From UBA7328 sp002471345 (GTDB taxonomy: Bacteria; Bacteroidota; Bacteroidia; Chitinophagales; Saprospiraceae), in the NCBI GenBank assembly GCA_964011275.1, contig CAXGOB010000005.1, positions 1-64,000 on the forward strand: DNA of 64,000 nt, in the 5' to 3' direction. Below the pieces are notes generated by a model. The model ran no database searches and was not told the DNA's origin. It saw only the letters and a program-made list of their open reading frames with translations. Each line of letters begins with the position of its first letter. The first letter of the stretch is position 1. Shown here piece after piece: positions 43,235 through 53,636 of the stretch. Position numbers and translations under genes: made by a program.

Positions 43235-43487
43235 CAATTTGTCTAATTTACCATTTCACACATCATAATCGGTCGATATTAATTGAGTTGAATTTATATG
43301 AGGAATTAACGATATTTAGATTCACTTACTATTTATTAATGAAACATTTGAATAAACCAAAGATTATAAATATGCGGTAGGAGAAGGCTCAAAAAAGAGA
43401 ACATCGACTTAAGAACTTTTATTTTAAGGGACAATAGAGTAGAGATAAAAAGAATTTTTTTAACAAAATGACTAAATGATTAAAAAG

Positions 43488-45788
43488 TTAATTTTTCCCT
43501 TTTCTTACTTGAATTTCATTAAATACCAATTGTCCAAAAGAAACACTTTCATCATTAGGAGAAAGGTCCTTATGAAAAAGTAATTCGAACTCATTTCTTA
43601 AGTCTAGTGTGATCAAATCCACCAAAAGGCTATTTTGGAATACACCACCGCTAAATCCTATCTTTTTACATCCTTGAGAAAGTGATACCTCTCTAATCCA
43701 ATGGACTAATGTCAAATGGAATCTAGCCGCGATTTCTGAGATATTAACTTCAGATTTCAAATCAATTAGAATCCTCTTCAGTAGATATTTAGGATTCAAA
43801 GCAATTGTTTGATCTTCAGCCCAATAATGTGACATGTTTAGATTATAATTATTGCTTTTAAAGAAAGTTCTTGCTTGCATTTCTAGTAGCATAGCGGCTT
43901 CTCCTTCATAGGACAGTATATCTTTGATGCCTAATAAAGAACTAACCGCATCAAATAGCCGCCCCATACTAGTGCTCTTGATTGTTGTACTTCTTTTTAA
44001 AAGTTGATGGTATATCTTACTTTCTGTTGTGCTGAACTTTGCTCTTAGTACATCTTCACTCACTTCTGATTCACCAAGGATGGCTAAAGCTGAAAGACGA
44101 GGCTCTCGGGCCATCTTATCACTGCCAATTGTAGGGTAGTATTCAAGATTTGCACATCGATCGAATTGACCTTTTTCATAAGTAAAAAACTCACTTCCCC
44201 AGACCTGCCTATCATCTCCAAGTCCTGTGCCGTCCCAAATGACTCCTAGTATCTTTTCATTGCTTTTTTGCAGAGCATGTTCTCCCAGCAAAGCACAAAA
44301 ATGGGCTATGTGATGTTGGACGGTGAGCAAAGGGAGATTTTGAGATTGAGCCATCTCCTTTCCATCAATGGAAGCTGTATATTCAGGATGATGATCCACA
44401 ATCACTTGACTCACTTTAGTATTTAGCAATTGTGATAAATGATCTAGAGTATGTCTATAGTGCTGCAGGGTATCATAATGATCTAGATCTCCGAGATATT
44501 GACTGATATACACATTTTGATTATGCAGGATGCTGAATGTACTTTTGAGATGAGCACCCATTGCTAAGACTCCATCTCCTTTCCATTGATTTTTAGAATT
44601 GAAATAGGTTGGAGCTAATCCTCTTGATCTCCTTATTATGATCTTTTGTTGGCATACTTCAGTATATTGTATGATACTATCATCCTGAGGTATAGCAATC
44701 TCTCTATTATTAGTCACTATATAATCAGCTATTTGTGATAACTGATCTAGGGCTTCATCATTCTTGTATATTATTGGAGAATTAGACACATTTCCACTTG
44801 TGGCTACAATAGGTTTTTGGAAGAGGTTGAGTAAAATTTGGAACAGCGGGGCATAAGGAATCATGACGCCCACTTTGTCTAATCCATCATGAATTCCATG
44901 ATATTCTCCCTTGACTTTACGTGTATCTAAAAGCACAATAGGAGATATTGAACCCATGAAGGAAGACCTTTCCACATTAGTCAGATCAGACACATGATCT
45001 AATGATGGAATCATCACAGCAAATGGCTTACTTGGTCTATTTTTTAATTTTCGCAATCTAGATACAACCTCTTCATTCTGGGCATCACAAGTCAAAAGAT
45101 AACCTCCTATACCTTTGATAGCAATGATCTTTCCTTTATTCCAAAAATTTATAATGTTGTCAGTAATAGCTTGATCTTCAGATGATAATAGCTTTTTTTC
45201 AGAATTGTAAAGTGACATGGACACGCCACATTCTGAACATGAGTTAGTCTGGGAAAAGTATCTGCGATCGGCAGGTTTATTATACTCTGATGAACATTGA
45301 TGACACATTTGAAAAGTAGCCATTTCTGTATTCTCACGGTCATAAGGAAGACTATTGGTCACAGAATATCGAGGCCCACATTGACAACATGTTGTAAATG
45401 AATAATTTATCCTTCGATCATTTTCGTCCTCAATTTCCTTTCGACATTCTGGACATATAGCAAAATCAGGAGTAATGAGCATATCAGATGGCTTCACACC
45501 GCCTAAATGAATAATTTCAAACTGATTAAAAGATTGAAATTCTATTTCTTTAAATTGAATACTTGAAATTACAGCCAAAGGAGGTGGAGCGATTAAGGCA
45601 ATATCATCAATAAAAAGGTCAAAGCTTTTTTTGTTTGCATTGACTTGGATATGGACTCCAGCCGCATCATTAGAAACCCATCCTTTAAGATCATGATCCT
45701 TCGCTTTCCTATAAATGTATGGGCGATAGCCAATTCCTTGAACTTGACCTGTAATATGAATATGCCATGTTTTGAGATTGAATATCAT
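43488..45788 (-). CDS. hypF: carbamoyltransferase HypF
   Basis: The protein has 766 residues from the ATG at 45788, chosen because the acylphosphatase domain starts there (TWHIHITGQVQGIGYRPYIY); an upstream ATG at 45857 would add 23 residues. Then come two zinc-finger-like motifs (CPECRKEI...CCQCG and MCHQCS...CSECG), a YrdC-like domain (KGIGGYLLTCDA, KPFAVMIPS) and a Kae1-like C-terminal domain with HHIAHF and DGTGLGDD. HypF makes the carbamoyl-AMP-derived group and loads it onto the HypE Cys. It is separated from hypD by the gap with a pseudogene. Confidence 0.96.
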   Translation of the reverse strand: MIFNLKTWHIHITGQVQGIGYRPYIYRKAKDHDLKGWVSNDAAGVHIQVNANKKSFDLFIDDIALIAPPPLAVISSIQFKEIEFQSFNQFEIIHLGGVKPSDMLITPDFAICPECRKEIEDENDRRINYSFTTCCQCGPRYSVTNSLPYDRENTEMATFQMCHQCSSEYNKPADRRYFSQTNSCSECGVSMSLYNSEKKLLSSEDQAITDNIINFWNKGKIIAIKGIGGYLLTCDAQNEEVVSRLRKLKNRPSKPFAVMIPSLDHVSDLTNVERSSFMGSISPIVLLDTRKVKGEYHGIHDGLDKVGVMIPYAPLFQILLNLFQKPIVATSGNVSNSPIIYKNDEALDQLSQIADYIVTNNREIAIPQDDSIIQYTEVCQQKIIIRRSRGLAPTYFNSKNQWKGDGVLAMGAHLKSTFSILHNQNVYISQYLGDLDHYDTLQHYRHTLDHLSQLLNTKVSQVIVDHHPEYTASIDGKEMAQSQNLPLLTVQHHIAHFCALLGEHALQKSNEKILGVIWDGTGLGDDRQVWGSEFFTYEKGQFDRCANLEYYPTIGSDKMAREPRLSALAILGESEVSEDVLRAKFSTTESKIYHQLLKRSTTIKSTSMGRLFDAVSSLLGIKDILSYEGEAAMLLEMQARTFFKSNNYNLNMSHYWAEDQTIALNPKYLLKRILIDLKSEVNISEIAARFHLTLVHWIREVSLSQGCKKIGFSGGVFQNSLLVDLITLDLRNEFELLFHKDLSPNDESVSFGQLVFNEIQVRKGKN

Positions 45789-45844
45789 TCTGACTTTGTT
45801 ATGAATGGTATCGTAAATATGGTCAGAACACATGAAAATACTGT

Positions 45845-46096
45845 TCATGAAAGACAATAAGGCGTATTTTTTCTATACAGATGTGAAATCAAATTAGACA
45901 CAGCTCCTCTAGGGCTTGCTGCTGCTACCGTTATATCCACCTCAAAAGCAGCTATTAATGGAATAAATTTCACTATTGCCAACACAATGAGAGATAAGAA
46001 AATGATCTGATTCAGCAATACTCTTTCTAATGCATAAGGATAAACATCATTACGCTGAAAATTATCAATATTAAAAGTCATAAACATGTAAATCAT
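45845..46096 (-). CDS. possible small membrane protein upstream of hypF
   Basis: An 83-codon frame with one hydrophobic helix (NQIIFLSLIVLAIVKFIPLI) is open on the minus strand 56 bases upstream of the hypF start. No family is recognised and the start region is AT-rich, so it could be chance. If real, it would be the first gene of the hypF transcript. Confidence 0.25.
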   Translation of the reverse strand: MIYMFMTFNIDNFQRNDVYPYALERVLLNQIIFLSLIVLAIVKFIPLIAAFEVDITVAAASPRGAVSNLISHLYRKNTPYCLS

Positions 46097-46403
46097 AATG
46101 GCAAAAAATAATTCTTGTAGGGGGGTAGGGACTAGAAAGAAGAATTTTTTCGAGCATTTGCCTAATAAAGTACAGAATTAGGGCATACTTTATACTTTAG
46201 GATTACAGAAAGTGGGGTATACCACTATTATGGTATTATTAGTTGGACATATTTTTGGCATACGTAATGCGTTATAAATTGGTGTCAACCTGATGACAAT
46301 AATTTGTGAAAAGTATTATATGGTACTCACAGATTGAAAGTGTCTTATATATACAAATCACTATTTGATTAGATGCGTATAAAAACTTCAATACCCAAAT
46401 AGT
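46097..46403. other. divergent intergenic region
   Basis: This 307-base region lies between the hypF side and the DUF1800 gene. It has a GGGGTATACC palindrome core near 46214 and a G-rich GGGGGGTAGGG near 46121. I see no gene and no clear promoter match. Confidence 0.4.
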
Positions 46404-48311
46404 ATGCATACAAACATAATTCAATCATTTTGTTTAGTTCTGTCCATTTTAGGTTGCAGTCTTTGTCAAGGTCAGGATATTATTCTTGGGAAAGGTAATA
46501 ATGTCAATATTGTGACCTCAAGTAGTGATACAACTACAAGTGGAACTGCAACCATATCTAGTCAAGGTTTTTTACCAAATCTGAACGCATCTTCTCGTTT
46601 TCTTTCTCAAGCATCTTTCGGCCCTAATTTCGAAGAAATCAATAATCTGAGTACAATGGGTTTGGAGAACTGGATAGATGATCAGTTTACTCAACCTAGG
46701 GCTTTTAGTATCATGGATTCTATATTAGGATATAATGATTTCAAAAATGAAATATTAAATACACCTGAAGACCGTCCTTACGGTTACTACATGGATTTCT
46801 CATGGTGGCAATATCATATGTCATCACCTGATCATCTCAGACAAAGAGTCGCATTAGCTTTAATGGAATTTTTCGTCATTTCTAGGTTCTCGTCATTTGG
46901 AGATAATTCTTATGCTCTTGGGACCTATTATGATATGCTTTTGGATGGAGGGTTTACTAATTATAGATCTCTATTAGATTCTGTGACTTATCACTCTGCC
47001 ATGGGACGGTATCTCACTTATATGAATAACTCAAAGACTGATACCATCTATCATTTAGATTATGATACTGAATGGCCATATGATACCATTTCTATTCAAT
47101 ACATATTTCCAGATGAGAATTATGCTAGAGAGGTAATGCAATTATTCTCGATTGGGCTATGTCATCTTAATATGGATGGCACATGTATGAAAGATATGAA
47201 TGGAGTAGATAGCTCTACTTATGATAACGAAGATATCAAGGAATTCGCTAAGATATTTACAGGATTCAGTTATGGAGATAACATGAATTTTGGTTTTGGT
47301 CCATCTGACTATGAAACTACTTATTTGACACCTATGCAGATTTACGATGATGATCATGAACCTGGAGAGAAATACCTCTTGAATGGAGTTGTAGTTCCTG
47401 ATCGTAATAATGCAGTAGGATTTGCATATGAGGATGTAAAAGATGCATTGGATAATCTATTTAATCATCCCAATGTGGGCATCTTTTTTGGCAAGTTCAT
47501 GATTCAAAGATTAGTCACTTCTAATCCAAGTGGAGGATATATAGAAAGAGTAGCACAAGCATTCAATGGAGATTCTGAGTATAGCAATGTGAGAGGAGAT
47601 ATGAAGGCTTTTATAAAAGCAATACTACTCGATGAAGAAGCTAGAAGCTGTGCTAATGCTGATCATACCGAATATGGTATGCTTAGAGAGCCCTTTGTGA
47701 GATATATGCAACTCGCTAATGCCTTTGACCTCAATTCGTCATCAGGAAGGGTACGAAATGCATTGTCTAGTGTTTATAATCAGTTACAACAAAAGCCATT
47801 TTCATCACCAAGTGTATTTAACTTCTTTCAGTCTGACTATCAACCTATTGGGCCAATAGAAGAAGCTGAAAAAGTAGCTCCAGAATTTCAAATTACTAAC
47901 AGTCAGTCCATCACAGGATATATGAATGGGCTCAATGATTGGGTATTTGGTGATATGACAGATGATTGGGGTATGTATAGCGGAGAGCATTGGAATTCTT
48001 ATGATGATGAAAGATCGGATCTCGATATTTCGGATGAGTTGTTGCTGTCTGGAGATGAGTATTTACCTCAGTTATTGGAGCGTCTTAATCTCATTTTGGC
48101 TCATGGTAAACTTGCAGATGAGACGATAGATGCAATCATCAGTGCACTCGAAAATTTTGATTTTGATGATACTGATTGTGCCGCAGAATATGCTGGTAAT
48201 GCCAGTGAGATAGAAGAATGCGAAGAGGACAAAGTTTATACCAATGGGATAAGGGTAAGGATAGCGATATATCTGGTTATGGCAAGTCCAGAATATTTGA
48301 TCAATAGATAA
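46404..48311 (+). CDS. DUF1800 domain secreted protein
   Basis: The 635-residue protein has a signal peptide (cleavage after about residue 23, CSLCQGQ) and the DUF1800 pattern: RFLSQASFGPNFEEI near the start, a run through DHLRQRVALALMEFFVIS, YHSAMGRYLTYM and DENYAREVMQLFSIGL. DUF1800 proteins are nearly always followed by a DUF1501 gene in Bacteroidota and Planctomycetota; their job is unknown but they are exported. The next gene follows by nine bases. It starts a cluster of surface proteins. Confidence 0.93.
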   Translation: MHTNIIQSFCLVLSILGCSLCQGQDIILGKGNNVNIVTSSSDTTTSGTATISSQGFLPNLNASSRFLSQASFGPNFEEINNLSTMGLENWIDDQFTQPRAFSIMDSILGYNDFKNEILNTPEDRPYGYYMDFSWWQYHMSSPDHLRQRVALALMEFFVISRFSSFGDNSYALGTYYDMLLDGGFTNYRSLLDSVTYHSAMGRYLTYMNNSKTDTIYHLDYDTEWPYDTISIQYIFPDENYAREVMQLFSIGLCHLNMDGTCMKDMNGVDSSTYDNEDIKEFAKIFTGFSYGDNMNFGFGPSDYETTYLTPMQIYDDDHEPGEKYLLNGVVVPDRNNAVGFAYEDVKDALDNLFNHPNVGIFFGKFMIQRLVTSNPSGGYIERVAQAFNGDSEYSNVRGDMKAFIKAILLDEEARSCANADHTEYGMLREPFVRYMQLANAFDLNSSSGRVRNALSSVYNQLQQKPFSSPSVFNFFQSDYQPIGPIEEAEKVAPEFQITNSQSITGYMNGLNDWVFGDMTDDWGMYSGEHWNSYDDERSDLDISDELLLSGDEYLPQLLERLNLILAHGKLADETIDAIISALENFDFDDTDCAAEYAGNASEIEECEEDKVYTNGIRVRIAIYLVMASPEYLINR

Positions 48312-48320
48312 AATGCACAA

Positions 48321-49769
48321 ATGGGAAAAAGAAGAATATCAAGAAGACGATTTTTAGGAGAGGCAAGCTGTGCGGCTGTAGGTTCAACTACATTTTTATC
48401 TACAGCTCTAAATCTGGGAATGATTAATACGGCTGCTGCGAGACCACATATTATTGGGGCAGCTGGAGATTATAAGGCTTTAGTTGTAGTGCTATTGGCA
48501 GGAGGTGCAGATTCTCACAATTTGCTGATTCCTACGACCACCCCTGAATATGATACTTATAGAGGGATAAGGGGAGATTTGGCATTAAACTATAATGTCT
48601 CTGGACAGACGGATGATGTCATGAATATATCTCCATCCAATACGGGAGGTAAAACATATGGTGTACATAATGGTCTTGCTGGAGTGAAATCTCTTTTTGA
48701 TCAAAATAAGGCTGCATTTATAGCGAATGTAGGTACCCTGGTAGAACCCATAGCTAACCTCCATGAACTTGAATATTCTAACAAACAATTACCTCTTGGC
48801 CTATATTCTCATGCAGATCAGATTATGCAGTGGCAGACTTCGGTACCTCAAGATAGAAGTGCAGTAGGTGTAGGAGGAAGAATGGCAGATATGCTTAAGG
48901 ATATGAATACTATAGATGCCATATCTATGAATATTTCACTAGACGGTAAAAATAGATTTCAATCTGGAAATACTATTGCTGAATTTTCTATAGGAAATAG
49001 TGCAGATCCAGAGGATATTGGCATACAAGGACTTACATCATGGTGGTCAAAATCAGGTTTCCTTACAGAACAAAGAGATGAAGCCATTAATTCAGTGGTG
49101 GCTGATGTATATTCTAATATCTTTCAAGATACTTATGCTGATCTTGGAAGGCAGACACTAGCAGGTAATGAATTGTTCAAAACAGCCATTGCAAAGAGAC
49201 CAGGGTTTTCTACGGCTTTTGCTGCCACAAGCTTCGCCCAGGATATGAGAATGATGGCTGATGTGATAAGTGTACAGCAGCATTTAGGTGCTAACAGGCA
49301 GATATTCTTTACCACTTTTGGTGGATGGGATCATCATGACGAAGTGTTGATGAATCAAAGCGGAATGCTCCCTATTTTGGATCAGGGTATTAGTTCACTT
49401 TATTCCAGCATGGAAGAAATCAATATGGAGAATAATGTTACGATTATGACCATTTCTGATTTTGCACGTACCATGACTACTAATACCGGTGGCTCTGACC
49501 ATGCCTGGGGAGGAAATAGTATGATAGTAGGTGGTGCTATTAATGGTGGACGAATTTATGGAGAATACCCAGATTTAGATTTAGAGAATGACGTGAATAT
49601 TGATAATAGAGGACGATATATTCCTCAACTTTCAGTGGATGAGTTATATGCGGAAATAGCGCTTTGGTTTGGTGTCTCAGTTAATGACTTGAGTTACATA
49701 CTTCCGAACATCGGAAATTTCAATAATTACAATACGAACCCAGCTCCTTTGGGACTATATAATGTGTAG
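48321..49769 (+). CDS. DUF1501 family protein with Tat signal
   Basis: The 482-residue protein starts with a twin-Arg signal (RRISRRRFLGEASCAAVG) and a hydrophobic region, so it is exported folded by Tat, in line with a metal cofactor. The body has sulphatase/phosphatase-like DUF1501 motifs: VVVLLAGGADSHNLLIP, GVHNGLAGVKSLFD, TFGGWDHHDE and TISDFARTM with SDHAWGG, which hold likely metal ligands. Its operon partner is the DUF1800 protein. The substrate is unknown. Confidence 0.93.
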   Translation: MGKRRISRRRFLGEASCAAVGSTTFLSTALNLGMINTAAARPHIIGAAGDYKALVVVLLAGGADSHNLLIPTTTPEYDTYRGIRGDLALNYNVSGQTDDVMNISPSNTGGKTYGVHNGLAGVKSLFDQNKAAFIANVGTLVEPIANLHELEYSNKQLPLGLYSHADQIMQWQTSVPQDRSAVGVGGRMADMLKDMNTIDAISMNISLDGKNRFQSGNTIAEFSIGNSADPEDIGIQGLTSWWSKSGFLTEQRDEAINSVVADVYSNIFQDTYADLGRQTLAGNELFKTAIAKRPGFSTAFAATSFAQDMRMMADVISVQQHLGANRQIFFTTFGGWDHHDEVLMNQSGMLPILDQGISSLYSSMEEINMENNVTIMTISDFARTMTTNTGGSDHAWGGNSMIVGGAINGGRIYGEYPDLDLENDVNIDNRGRYIPQLSVDELYAEIALWFGVSVNDLSYILPNIGNFNNYNTNPAPLGLYNV

Positions 49770-49813
49770 GGATATGAAGAATATAGACAATCTAATAGAC
49801 CTAACTCCACGAA

Positions 49814-49835
49814 CCTCCTTTTTCACAAAAGGAGG
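49814..49835 (+). terminator. perfect 9-bp hairpin between DUF1501 and PA14 genes
   Basis: CCTCCTTTT (49814-49822) pairs with AAAAGGAGG (49827-49835) across a four-base loop. It lies before the preferred GTG start of the PA14 gene. No T-tract follows, so it may act in mRNA stability or translation control, not classic termination. Confidence 0.4.
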
Positions 49836-49926
49836 GTCTATTCCATGTAAATCATCTGACCATGTAGTATTCACTTTATGCACATTGATAAATGGGATCG
49901 ATACTACCATTTCTCTCTATTTACGA

Positions 49927-52302
49927 GTGTTAAGGGTAGTTTTACTTTTTATATTTCTTTGTTCATGCTACTCTTCCTTTTCTCAATGTGTGGGCACACC
50001 AGGTCAAGTATCATGGCACTATTGGGAAAACATATACGATCCATATGGATCAGCCTCTGAGATAACATTTCTTTATGAAGATGATACATACCCTGACGGC
50101 CCTGATGTGGTAAGAACCTTAAACTCCGTTACGGCTCCATCAAATTATCAAAATTATTATGCTGCCATCACCAAAGGATTTATTTCAGTGCCTAATTCTG
50201 GACCTGTTACTTTTAATCTCACTGGGGATGATTATACTTTATTCTTTTTGAGTACTGATGCATCAAGAAATAATCTTGATACAGCCGCAACGGCTTTTGA
50301 TTACACAGGAAGTGAAGAATATAATAGATACCCTTCGCAAACTTCTTCTGCCATAAACATGGTAGCAGGGCAACAGTATTATTTTGAAATTCATCATAGA
50401 GAAAATGGAGGAGGAGATCATGCCACACTGAGGTGGCAAAGACCTTATGTGACCGATTCTACTTGGACAGTAGTGTCTTCGCCATTTTTGACTGATGTCT
50501 GCGATCCAGTCTGTCTTGCAAAAGGTACACCTTGTAATGATAATAATAGCAGCACTTTTGGTGATGTGGAAGATGGGAATTGTAATTGCCTCGGACAGCC
50601 GGATACAACAGGACTATATGTTGGGAATAGGGGAGAACTAGATGTATATTTTTACGACAGTATGGGCGATGGAAATATTGATGAATTGATCATGCCTAAT
50701 TTCCCTTCCATACCATCTAGAATGAGTGTTCAGAGAAATGGATTATTTGCCCAGTGGACCAATGATTATGACTACTATGCCTCTTTAATACAAGGATATT
50801 TTCTAGTGCCTGTGACAGGGAATTATGATTTCAATCTTACTGGTGCTCGAAATGTAGAGTTTCGGTTTAACTCTGCTGGCCCTGCACCATCACCCAATCA
50901 GACTATATCTATAAGGTATGGATCAGATAGAGCAGAGCATGATAAAGACCTTTCACAAACTATTACAGGAGTATCTCTGACGGCTGGAACTTACTACTAT
51001 TTTGAAACGGTACAAGCAGTAAGCACTTGGGGTGATTATCTTCATGTTTTCTGGAAAGTACCTGGTCATTCTGATAGTGAATGGCATTTTATGCCAGAGA
51101 CCTATCTCTTTGATTATACCAATGAATCTGCATGCCTTCCACAAGGAACAACTTGTGATGATATGGACCCCTTTACCGCAAATGATCAAGTCAATGCAAG
51201 TTGCGAATGTGTAGGTACTCCATGCACACCATTTGTCGATTGTGATGATCCTGGTGCAGAATATGTGAAAAATGACTATTGCGATATTTCTAATGAACTC
51301 GGAAATAGAAGCGATGACGCATGGCTATCCTGTGATAAAAGAGATAACCCTTATCTCGCATTAAGAAATGGAACACATTGGATTCACTACGATTTGGGTG
51401 ATTTGTATGTTCTTAAGACCACAAGAGTATGGAATTATAATGTAAGTGGTAACACCTCACAAGGGTTTCAAAATGTAAGTGTGGATTACTCCTCGGATGG
51501 CATAAATTGGACAGAGCATTCTACTCCTACGTGGGGATTAGCTAATGGTGATAATACCTATACAGGTTTTGAAGGCCCAGATTTCGGAAGTGTCGCAGCG
51601 AGATATGTAATGTTCAGCTCCACCGATAGTGGATCGTGTAGAGGTATTAGCAAGGTAGCCTTTACTGCAGAAGAATGTAAGGATAAAGGAAGTGCTTGTG
51701 ATGATGGTGATATGGCTACAGTTGGTGATCATTTTGATGAGGATTGCAATTGTATAGGTTATAGTCCCTCAGATATAGATTGTGGACAGGATACATTATA
51801 TGTCAATCAAGCTGATATTCCTGATAATACGTATCATGCCATGATGGCTCTGATGTCAGGTGGTACAGTGCTTAACTCATCAAATATTAATTATAAAGCT
51901 GGAGCTGAAATAGTACTTGGAGCAGGCTTTGAGGTGCAAACAGGAAGTACTCTATCTGCCGAAATTGAGGATTGTGTAAATCCATTGATTGCTATGGTTC
52001 CATCTAAGAAAATAAGTGAACATCTATCAGAAAAAATAAAGCAACCTGAGTCTTTAAGCGTATTTCCATTGACAGGTTCATCTATTCAAACAATAAGACT
52101 ATATCTTCCTGAAGAAACAGATGTTAGGTTAGAAATTTTAGATATAAATAAAAATTTGATGATGCCTTTCACATCGCACCACTATCCAAATCATGGGGAT
52201 CATTATAAAAGGTTGGAAACTAAAAAATTAACATCGGGAATCTACTTATTGAAAATGACAACTGATCAAGGCGAATATTTAGAGAAAATAATAGTGACAT
52301 AA
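49927..52302 (+). CDS. T9SS cargo with two PA14 domains and an F5/8-type domain
   Basis: I prefer the GTG at 49927, because a clean signal peptide (LRVVLLFIFLCSCYSSFSQ) starts there; ATG 49774 or GTG 49762 would put about 50 odd residues and a 9-bp hairpin before it. Counted from 49762, two PA14 modules lie at about 75-245 and 300-450, an F5/8 type C domain at 490-635, a coathanger-like module at about 670-735 and a type A sorting tail at the end (SGIYLLKMTTDQGEY). Three Cys-rich linkers of the form CxxxGxxCDDxD...CxC separate the domains. It should bind sugars at the cell surface and follows DUF1501. Confidence 0.85.
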   Translation: MLRVVLLFIFLCSCYSSFSQCVGTPGQVSWHYWENIYDPYGSASEITFLYEDDTYPDGPDVVRTLNSVTAPSNYQNYYAAITKGFISVPNSGPVTFNLTGDDYTLFFLSTDASRNNLDTAATAFDYTGSEEYNRYPSQTSSAINMVAGQQYYFEIHHRENGGGDHATLRWQRPYVTDSTWTVVSSPFLTDVCDPVCLAKGTPCNDNNSSTFGDVEDGNCNCLGQPDTTGLYVGNRGELDVYFYDSMGDGNIDELIMPNFPSIPSRMSVQRNGLFAQWTNDYDYYASLIQGYFLVPVTGNYDFNLTGARNVEFRFNSAGPAPSPNQTISIRYGSDRAEHDKDLSQTITGVSLTAGTYYYFETVQAVSTWGDYLHVFWKVPGHSDSEWHFMPETYLFDYTNESACLPQGTTCDDMDPFTANDQVNASCECVGTPCTPFVDCDDPGAEYVKNDYCDISNELGNRSDDAWLSCDKRDNPYLALRNGTHWIHYDLGDLYVLKTTRVWNYNVSGNTSQGFQNVSVDYSSDGINWTEHSTPTWGLANGDNTYTGFEGPDFGSVAARYVMFSSTDSGSCRGISKVAFTAEECKDKGSACDDGDMATVGDHFDEDCNCIGYSPSDIDCGQDTLYVNQADIPDNTYHAMMALMSGGTVLNSSNINYKAGAEIVLGAGFEVQTGSTLSAEIEDCVNPLIAMVPSKKISEHLSEKIKQPESLSVFPLTGSSIQTIRLYLPEETDVRLEILDINKNLMMPFTSHHYPNHGDHYKRLETKKLTSGIYLLKMTTDQGEYLEKIIVT

Positions 52303-52359
52303 TCATAGAATCTCTCTTATAAGGATAGATAGAAGAATTAAGAAATAGAAAAGCAAATA

Positions 52360-52581
52360 ATGATTTCAGTTATCGATACTCAAACCAAGATAAGTCCAAG
52401 AGAAAAAGAAGTTTTATATCTAACAGCCTACGAGAACACCATTGGGATGATTGCCGATAAATTATTTATTAGTCATCATACAGTCATTTCACATCGTAAA
52501 AATTTATTGCTAAAACTTGGAGCAAGAAATATGGCTGGATTGGTAAGACGAGGCTTCGAATTGGGCTATTTAGGAGAATAA
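52360..52581 (+). CDS. stand-alone LuxR-type HTH protein 1
   Basis: This 73-residue protein is just a GerE-like HTH: SPREKEVLYLTAYENTIGMI then LFISHHTVISHRKNLLLKLG. There is no receiver or sensor domain, so its activity must be set by amount or partner. It is about two-thirds identical to the protein at 56566, and each follows a secreted protein closely (57 and 55 bases). Control of the upstream secreted protein gene is likely. Confidence 0.9.
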   Translation: MISVIDTQTKISPREKEVLYLTAYENTIGMIADKLFISHHTVISHRKNLLLKLGARNMAGLVRRGFELGYLGE

Positions 52582-52745
52582 TATTTAGAAGAGATTTTCA
52601 ACATTATTTCTTACCACGGAAGAGTCGTCAAGCAAATAGTTGCCTTAGATTTTACACCTAATCTTTAGGGTAAAGGAATTCAGTATCAATTTGTATTTAT
52701 TTGTTTAGATCAATATTATTACATTGACAGTTACAAATCATACAG

Positions 52746-53438
52746 ATGAATTTTCTTTTCCAGATTGTTATTCTAATTATTTCTAGTCAAATAGTATTCA
52801 CTCAAACTGATTCATTATTTGTTGCCAAAACTTCAGATTTTGAAATCTCAGGGAAAGGAGATAATCCTAATTGGCAAAAAACGGAATGGGTACAGTTATT
52901 AGCTAAGGATGCTCAGAATGAAAAGCGTCTGACTTCTTCAAAAATTTTATATTCAGAAACAGGTATATACTTCCTCTTTTATTGTGAAGACAAAACGATA
53001 ACATCTACATGCACAGCTGATTATAGCGATTTGTATGAGGAAGATGTCATAGAAATATTCTTATGGACATCAGAAGATTATCCATTTTACTTTGAATATG
53101 AACTATCTCCTCATAATTATGAACTACCGATTTTTGTGCCAAATGTAGAAGGAGATTTTTTTGGTTGGAAACCATGGCATTATGAAGGAGACCGAAAAAC
53201 TAGACATGCAACATTTATAGAGAATTCCAAAGATGGTGTCAAAGGGTGGAGCGGGGAATTTTTCATCCCCTATGCATTACTTAAACCAATGGCTAATGTG
53301 CCACCCAATACTGGTACAACTTGGCGGGCAAATATGTATCGTATAGATTATGATAAAGGGCCTTCGGCATGGACTTGGCAACCTGTAACCACAAATTTTC
53401 ATGAATATATGAGTTTTGGCTCCTTTGTATTTGAGTAA
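52746..53438 (+). CDS. CBM9-like carbohydrate-binding protein
   Basis: The 230-residue protein has a signal peptide (about 1-19, FLFQIVILIISSQIVFTQ) and a domain like carbohydrate-binding family 9 (CBM9-like, DOMON-related): SSKILYSETGIYFLFYCEDK, SDLYEEDVIEIFLWTSED, YYEL-like FYFEYELSPHNYELPIF and WSGEFFIPYALL. The C-terminal TTWRANMYRIDYD...WTWQPVTTNFHE is the typical end of this group. It probably binds oligosaccharides at the surface. No catalytic residues are evident. Confidence 0.85.
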   Translation: MNFLFQIVILIISSQIVFTQTDSLFVAKTSDFEISGKGDNPNWQKTEWVQLLAKDAQNEKRLTSSKILYSETGIYFLFYCEDKTITSTCTADYSDLYEEDVIEIFLWTSEDYPFYFEYELSPHNYELPIFVPNVEGDFFGWKPWHYEGDRKTRHATFIENSKDGVKGWSGEFFIPYALLKPMANVPPNTGTTWRANMYRIDYDKGPSAWTWQPVTTNFHEYMSFGSFVFE

Positions 53439-53636
53439 GTAGAAAAGACATGTCTGGTGAGGATTTACGAAGGAAGCAGTAATAAAAAGTGGAAAATGTG
53501 ATATCACATTTCCATTTTGATTAAAGTTGCTATCTATAAAAAATCAATAGTGAAGTATAAAAGAACATCAGGTTGATATAAACCCTAAGGTATCTCATTA
53601 ATCAATTTTTGAAATTGCAGTTATATACTAATTACA

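Larger units (their letters stand above)
42773..43487. other. hypD/hypF intergenic region
   Basis: This 715-base gap is unusually long for the locus. From left to right it holds the hypD leader with operator site 3 (42827-42844), the wrecked FISUMP fragment at 42980-43234, and an AT-rich stretch down to the hypF stop in which I see no gene. The insertion of the fragment probably split hypF from hypDE. Confidence 0.6.
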
